DNA of 64,000 nt from NCBI GenBank assembly GCA_015680685.1, contig MNCI01008071.1, positions 82,810 to 146,809 on the forward strand, written 5' to 3'. Both the position numbers and the translations under genes were made by a program. Numbering within the stretch: the stretch's first letter is position 1; every line of letters starts with the position of its first letter. Of this stretch, positions 59,201 to 64,000 are shown piece by piece. The stretch is from Gnetum montanum (taxonomy: Eukaryota; Streptophyta; Gnetopsida; Gnetales; Gnetaceae). The notes under the pieces are model-generated. The model was given only the letters and a program-made list of their open reading frames with translations. It did not search any database and was not told the DNA's origin.

Positions 59201-59703
59201 GGATACCCAATTGGCGTAATCGAAAGCCCGAATGAAACCTGCCTGATAAATTTTGGTGATCTCATTGCGAACTGCCAATGCTACCTCAGGTTTAACCTTT
59301 CGTGCATTTTGTTTTACTGGCCTCAATTTTGGATCAAGGATAATGTTGTGCTGGACGATTTGAGGATCTAACCCAGGCATGTCGGTGTAAGACCAAGCGA
59401 ATGCTTTTATGTTGTTTCGAAGCACATCTTCTATGTCTTTGGCTAGTGGAGGTTATAATAGTATACTTAATTTTAATATTTTGGTTTCACCATAAAACAT
59501 AACGATGGGGGTTTCAGTCAACAGGTCTTCAGTGATACTATCAGCTTCTATGTCAAGAGATCTTGTCATACCTTTGTAGTTATCTAATGTTTGTTGTGTT
59601 GAGGCTGTGAGTGTGTCTTCTGTCAATGTACCTAAGCTGATGGAGTTTATGTCAATTTCTCTTGTGATTTTTCCATATGGTCCATCAATGATCAAGGGTG
59701 TGG
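56256..59703 (-). pseudogene. pol (RT, RNase H, aRNH, integrase), Element 5
   Basis: The pre-RT linker and RT (59425-58502) show SYTDMPGLDPQIVQHNIILD, KVKPEVALAVRNEITKIYQ, SFMDGFSGYN, NNYMDDIVVKSK (YMDD) and KKCVFGVKTGK. Native RNase H (58500-58080) has YIYFATSDSSIASMLC (first Asp replaced by Phe). The aRNH (58075-57449) has LNFDGASTSRGG, NIAEYEGLL, RGDSQVVLNQV and IADALATLAL with all acidic positions. Integrase (57262-56575) has a changed zinc Cys (CNTYQ for CxxCQ) and first catalytic Asp (WGLGLI for WGLDII), keeps ITDNG, then a stop. It ends near TGA at 56256-56258. Longest uninterrupted subfamily I pol in the window. Confidence 0.9.
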
Positions 59704-60123
59704 ATAAATGCTAACAATTCATCGGGCTGACTCCTGCCAATAAATAGAAGGCAGAATGAGCTAATAAGTGTTGTTTCATGTTCCTTAGTAACGTAAATCA
59801 TGTGTACATGCACAATGGTGGTTTATCGTCGCACCGAGACGCATGGCAGTTTAAGGCCTTACCAGGTCGGATGTGGTAGTTTAAGGCCTTACCAGGCCGC
59901 ATGTGGCAGTTTAAGGCCTTACCGGGCCATGTGTGGCAGTTTAAGGCCTTACTGGGCCGTCATGGGTGATTTGACGATGCCTAGTCATCGTATAATTTGC
60001 ATCGGAGATATTCTATTTTTTTTGTGCTTTGTATTTTGAATAATTTTTAAATAAAAATAATAAACTATTTAAAAACATTAAAAAACATCAAAGGTGAAGG
60101 TAGTGGCGGGGTCGGTGCAGTGC
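59704..60123. other. Spacer between RT and antisense gene D, with 30 bp tandem repeat
   Basis: A 30 bp unit, GGCAGTTTAAGGCCTTACCA plus GGYCGCATGT, is repeated four times at 59845-59964 and preceded by one GTTTATCGTCG copy. The rest (59965-60123) is AT-rich and ends at the TATA box of copy D. Confidence 0.8.
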
Positions 60124-60131
60124 TATATATA
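60124..60131 (+). promoter_or_regulatory. TATA box of antisense gene copy D
   Basis: TATATATA, 323 bp before the ATG at 60447, aligned with the TATAAAATA of copy A (4266-4274). Confidence 0.6.
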
Positions 60132-60179
60132 CCGTAAGGCTGTCAGTTGGAAGCACAGAACTTGAAGCAATCCGGAGCA

Positions 60180-60446
60180 TGAGCGTAAACCTTCAACGTA
60201 AGTGTAAACCCTCAGTGTAACCATAAACCTTCAGCGTAAGCGTAAACCATCAAACCCCAGCATAAACGTAGACCTCAAACCCTAGCGTAAATGCAGAAGT
60301 CAAACCCCAGCATAAACGCAGAAGCGTAGAGGCTTCAAACTTCGACGTGAGTGTATAGGCTCCAACTCAGCGTAGAGGATTCAGTTCGTTGTGCAGACTC
60401 AAACCTCAGCATAGACCCTGTCAGTTGCAGTGTAAAGGACACCGGA
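60180..60446 (+). repeat. AGCGTAAACC repeats in the 5' UTR of copy D
   Basis: Eight to ten degenerate copies of CAGCGTAARCGTAAACC / CAAACCCCAGCATAAACG between promoter and start codon. The equivalent region of copy A (4340-4560) has CAGCGTGCAGGACTAAACCC-type units. Confidence 0.65.
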
Positions 60447-63400
60447 ATGGGCAAGGGCAAGGAGGTAGAAGGCCAGGGGAGGAAGGGGCCTGACCTAACT
60501 TTCGCGGAGGAAAGCGAGGCCATGTTGGAGTGTCTGCATAGGCCAAGGGTTCTATCGTGGCCTAGATCATCACACAGGTAGGCTCTAATCCTTCCTCTAT
60601 TAGTTATTTTTATCTATACCTATCATTGGACATAGACAGTTTTCGTAGCGTAGACAGTTTCGGTAGCATAGAGGGTTTCGGTAGGGTAGACAGTTAGCGT
60701 AGAGGGCCTATATGCTGAGCGTAGGTCCGCAATGTAGAGGGTCTGTACAGTGTACAGGGTCTGTACGCTTAGTGTAGATCTGCAGCGTAGAGGGTCTCTA
60801 TAGCGTACGGTGTAGACAATTTTAACTGTATATAGCATAAACTATTTTGTCAGTACATAGCGTAAATGATTTTATCAGTACATAGCGTAAACTATTTCCA
60901 CGGCGTATAGCATAGACGGTTTTCACAGCATATACGCTTAGCGTAAACGGTTTTGTCTTTTCAGGCAGCATATGGCGTAGACCTGTTTTCACAGCGTATA
61001 CACTAACTATTTTTTTTACAGCGTATAGCGTAGATGATTTTCATAGCGTATACGCTGATGGTTTTTACAGCGTATATGCTGAGCGTGAACAGTTTTCTTT
61101 CTTTTTAGGCAGTGTATACGCCGAGTGTTTTTAGTTTGATAGCGTATACGCCGAGTGTAAACAGTTTGTAATTTTTGGAAGTGTTGGCCTATAACATGGA
61201 ATTTTATTTTTTTATCTCCTTTTCATGTATGGTTGATTTATCATGGCGCTCTGGTTACTCGCAGGGACACTGAGCCTTTCCTCTTGGTAGTTGAGATAGT
61301 TGGAGTACAGGCATGGTTTGGCCCCCTTGAGACCGATGAACCTACCCCTAATCTGACCATTAAAAAAATGGAGTATGGTTCAGGGAAGGGGTGTGTGAAT
61401 TCCTTGCCTTCATCCTAGATAGATTTAAGGTGGTGGTCTGGTCAAATCTGAGCGAACAAGTGGCACAGAGCATGCTTGAGGCTATGTTTCCGGGGGCTTT
61501 GAAGGGCATCACAGTTTTTATGGTAAACATTGACAAGGGGCTACTTGTGATAGAGAACGGTCCCTCTGGTGGGCCCAGATCTACTCACCCGTTAGCGCGC
61601 GTGTGGGACCTATTGCCACGAGGGCGTGATTATCTTAACAACACCTTGTTTCTGGCTGCACGTGCACACATGTTATTTCAAAACCCTCTTGGCATAGTGT
61701 ACCAGGTAGAGAGGTAAGATTGTTTAGCTTGTTTTTTTTGGTTTTTATCATTTGACATTTGTTTCTATTTTGATGACTGTTCTTCTGTAGGCCCCAAGTT
61801 AACCAAGATGGGACATGCGTCAACGATGATGGACTTGCCCTGGCTGATGCTACTCTAGAGACATTTATGGTGGGTCCCACCCTTCGCAAAGCTGTATTAG
61901 CTCAAACCAAGGGTGATATTGTCCATTTCCACAAACGATTTTCTAGAGCATTCCCACAATGCACGGCTCGTGGGTGGCTGCATGGAGATTGGTCGCATAA
62001 TGGACTAGTCTTCCCTCGTGATGCTAACCTGACTTCTAGCACCTCTAAGTCCACAACTAAGGGTAAGTGACAATAGTTTCTAGATGCCTTAGTGTGTTTG
62101 TCCGACTACTGGTGGTCATACTGATGTGATGATTTCAAATTATATCTACAGTTGATGTTCCTTCCAATGGACACCCTGTCACGATAGGACAAACTGAGAG
62201 TACTCTATTGATGAAGTTTGGGGAGATCAACAAGGCATAGAAATGGTTGCGCACCCATGCCCTACCATCCATTTTCCATTGTTTAGATGATGCCAGCCTT
62301 ATGAAGCTCTTTACTACCCCCAGCCCTGATGTGTCGATAGCTAAAATGATTGGGATTGTTAATTCATTCGACAAGTCCGTCTCCTACTATAGAACCCGTA
62401 TTAAGGATGTCAAGATATTCTTCCATCTATCAGCCAAATTTTTTCAGACCTTTTTAGTGTACCGGTAGATGGTGTAAATGTAGTTTTGGACAGGTCTCAG
62501 AAAGAGCTTCATATGGTACATGAGCTAGAGGACTGGTTGGGTATTGTCAAGGGTGCCAAGGGATTCCCTATGTAGGGGAAGTCAAAGGTTGAGGAAGTTA
62601 ATGAATTATATCCCATGTTTAGGGCACGGGTGTTCCCTAAATCCCTGTCCTAGGTGAGGAGTCTTGGTGTTGAAGCTGTCCGCATTATGCGAACCGTCTT
62701 AGAAACTGGAATGCATTATAACTGGGCTCAATTTTTGTTGTCGGGCCTTCATAAGGAGATAGTGCAATTGCGCTCAGATGTTGAGGCGTAGTCCCATTTT
62801 ACATTTGCATTCTTCGCTGACTATCCTCGCCACTTGGCCGAGTTTCTAGTGGTTCGCACGGACAATAAATATGTCCTACGGGATCGAACTCAACTATCTC
62901 GCCCGTGGATCAATCATTTTTTCGAGACAGGTGAGTCCCAAGATGCTCCTGAGAGGATTGATGAATCTGTATCCTTCACGAAAGGAGGGTCATCTAGTAC
63001 CTCAATTCACACACGTGATAGTGTGGGGTTGGAACCATATGATGTGCCTTATACTACAAAGAGGGTTGAACAGTTCTTCAAGGAGACCATTGGTAAGGCC
63101 AAGTCGAAGCTCCCGAAGCATGAACGCTCGACAGAGGTTGCCTCAAACGTGGAAGAGCCAAAGGTGAAGCAGATACAGTTCAAGATGCCTATCCGAGATA
63201 AGTAAACTTGGCACACTTATTATTTTATCATTTTCATCTTATTCATAATTTTCATTTTGACCACTTACGTGCAACTAATGCCTTCAGACTTGACTCAAGA
63301 AGTGAGGAGGCAGGAGTTAGAGATCATTATTGAGGAGGAGGAAGCTACAACCAACTTAATAATCGAGGAGGAGGAAAAGATTAGCAAGGATCAGGCAGAA

Positions 63401-64000
63401 GGAACGGAGGAGCTAGCAGAGGACACCACGGAGACTAAACTAGTCGATGACCAGGGTGGTGTCAATGAGATGTTCAGTAGCTTCCTCAAGGGAAGGTTGG
63501 ACCTTAGTGACCCCTCCAAACCCAGAGGGGGATAGAGAACACAATATATTTCCTTTTATTTTATTGTGTTGCTTTGTGAGTCATTGTTTCTATGGTGTTT
63601 TACTTTTATGTTTTTATCCCTTCTAGAGAAAGATAGTGAAACTAGAACGATACAGCTGGACGTGCCCATGAAAATGGCTCCCCCTGAAAGGACCGTGGAG
63701 GTTAGTCCATGTCATACTCATGGACCATTTACTTGGACCAAGATGCCCAGTAAAATGGATTTTGTGGCTGCTATCGCTAAGGACGTGGTTGCACGTATTC
63801 AGGAAGCCCACCCTGAGATAGGTACAAATGTCTCGAGCCTTTTGCAGCTTTTGAATTTCACATCCCTTATTTGTTGTCTAATGTTTAATGCCCGTTCTTT
63901 TTGTGTGCGTAGGAGCCAAGCTGAGGTGGGATCCATCTGAGACTGTTAGCATTGAAATTTTGCCCACACTACCCCCAGAAGTCGAGCAGATACCAAGGCT
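60447..64000 (+). pseudogene. Antisense gene, copy D (subfamily I, 3' end beyond window)
   Basis: Exons: 60447-60577 (131 nt, same as A; begins MGKGKEVEGQGRK), 61265-61713 (449 nt, one base short of A), 61791-62062 (272 nt, same), 62152-63197 (1046 nt, one base short), 63288-63543 (frame disturbed), 63627-63821 (195 nt), 63913 to the edge. The FCP1-like domain reads VVEIVGVQAWFG at the DxDG site, VVVWSNLSEQ at motif II and NTLFLAARAHMLFQNPLG at the DD site. Donors after exons 4 and 5 read AT rather than GT. Frameshifts lie in homopolymer runs (A-run near 61365, T-run near 62438). It sits antisense upstream of RT in Element 5. Same gene as A; inactive here. Confidence 0.85.
60600..61165 (+). 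repeat. GCGTATACGC / AGCGTAGA motif array in intron 1 of copy D
   Basis: About 25 degenerate units such as CAGCGTATAGCGTAGACGG and GCGTATACGCTGAGCGT fill most of intron 1. Intron 1 of copy A (4745-4985) has CAACRTGCAGCRTGCA-type units in the same place. Confidence 0.75.

Larger units (their letters stand above)
53262..64000 (-). mobile_element. Element 5: Tat-lineage element, subfamily I (5' part beyond window)
   Basis: On the minus strand the visible part is antisense gene copy D (on plus), short-motif repeats, RT, RNase H, aRNH, integrase, short-motif array and 3' LTR (53262 to about 55900). Its left end falls inside the 3' LTR of Element 4, consistent with nested insertion, but the other boundary is outside the window. 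Confidence 0.88.

Noticed and set aside
60623-60838. 71-residue Tyr/Thr/Arg-rich frame on minus
   Set aside because: Encoded by the AGCGTAGA motif array in intron 1 of copy D.

Overview
This 64 kb window looks like heterochromatic-type nuclear DNA of a land plant. I see no ordinary host gene, tRNA or rRNA. It is filled by nested and abutting Ty3/gypsy LTR retrotransposons with heavily decayed reading frames. Plant origin is inferred from Tat-lineage pol proteins (RT followed by RNase H and a second, archaeal-type RNase H), plant-style introns and a captured plant-type serpin exon. The large, old, nested repeats would suit a big genome such as a gymnosperm, but the species cannot be fixed from the sequence.

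Layout. Element 1 (minus strand, 1 to about 15621; its 3' LTR is cut by the window edge) carries gag, protease and integrase but has lost RT and both RNases H. Element 2 (plus strand, 15622-17102 and 30874-37655) is 5'-truncated and split by Element 3. Element 3 (plus strand, 17103-30873) is complete at both ends, with 3.5 kb LTRs, a TTTC(A/G) target duplication and a different pol order. Element 4 (plus strand, about 39441-53261) has gag, protease and pol, and an LTR in inverted orientation at its 5' side (38015 to about 39440). Element 5 (minus strand, 53262 to the window end) has pol and runs off the right edge. Elements 1 and 5 form one subfamily (I), Elements 2 and 4 another (II).

The main discovery is a second gene carried antisense inside all four Tat-like elements, between protease and RT. 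Copy A (4573-8712, plus) can be read as eight exons with GT-AG introns. The exon sum is 3240 nt, exactly 1080 codons including the stop, so the frame has no indel although it holds several nonsense codons. Copy D (60447 to the window end), copy C (43014-47369, minus) and remnant B (15622-16636, minus) have the same architecture, and each has a TATA-like box upstream. The predicted protein of about 1079 residues starts with an FCP1/SCP-like (HAD) phosphatase fold in which both Asp motifs are replaced in every copy where they can be read. Then come a long unassigned region, an acidic linker, a helical region and a Gly/acidic tail. Because the gene is antisense to the element's genomic RNA, its introns can survive reverse transcription. 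Arrays of a short motif (consensus near TTAAACTAGCA) flank this gene on both sides and recur after integrase.

Other notable features are a serpin 5' gene fragment carried inside both LTRs of Element 3; an archaeal-type RNase H placed upstream of RT in Element 3; an in-frame 252 bp loss of the native RNase H core in Element 4; subfamily-specific palindromic motif arrays (GCGTATACGC in I, GCTACGTAGC in II); a 26/52 bp tandem array in the Element 1 leader; a head-to-head LTR pair; and a paralogous empty site proving the Element 3 insertion. Positions 29660-30556 are an assembly gap.
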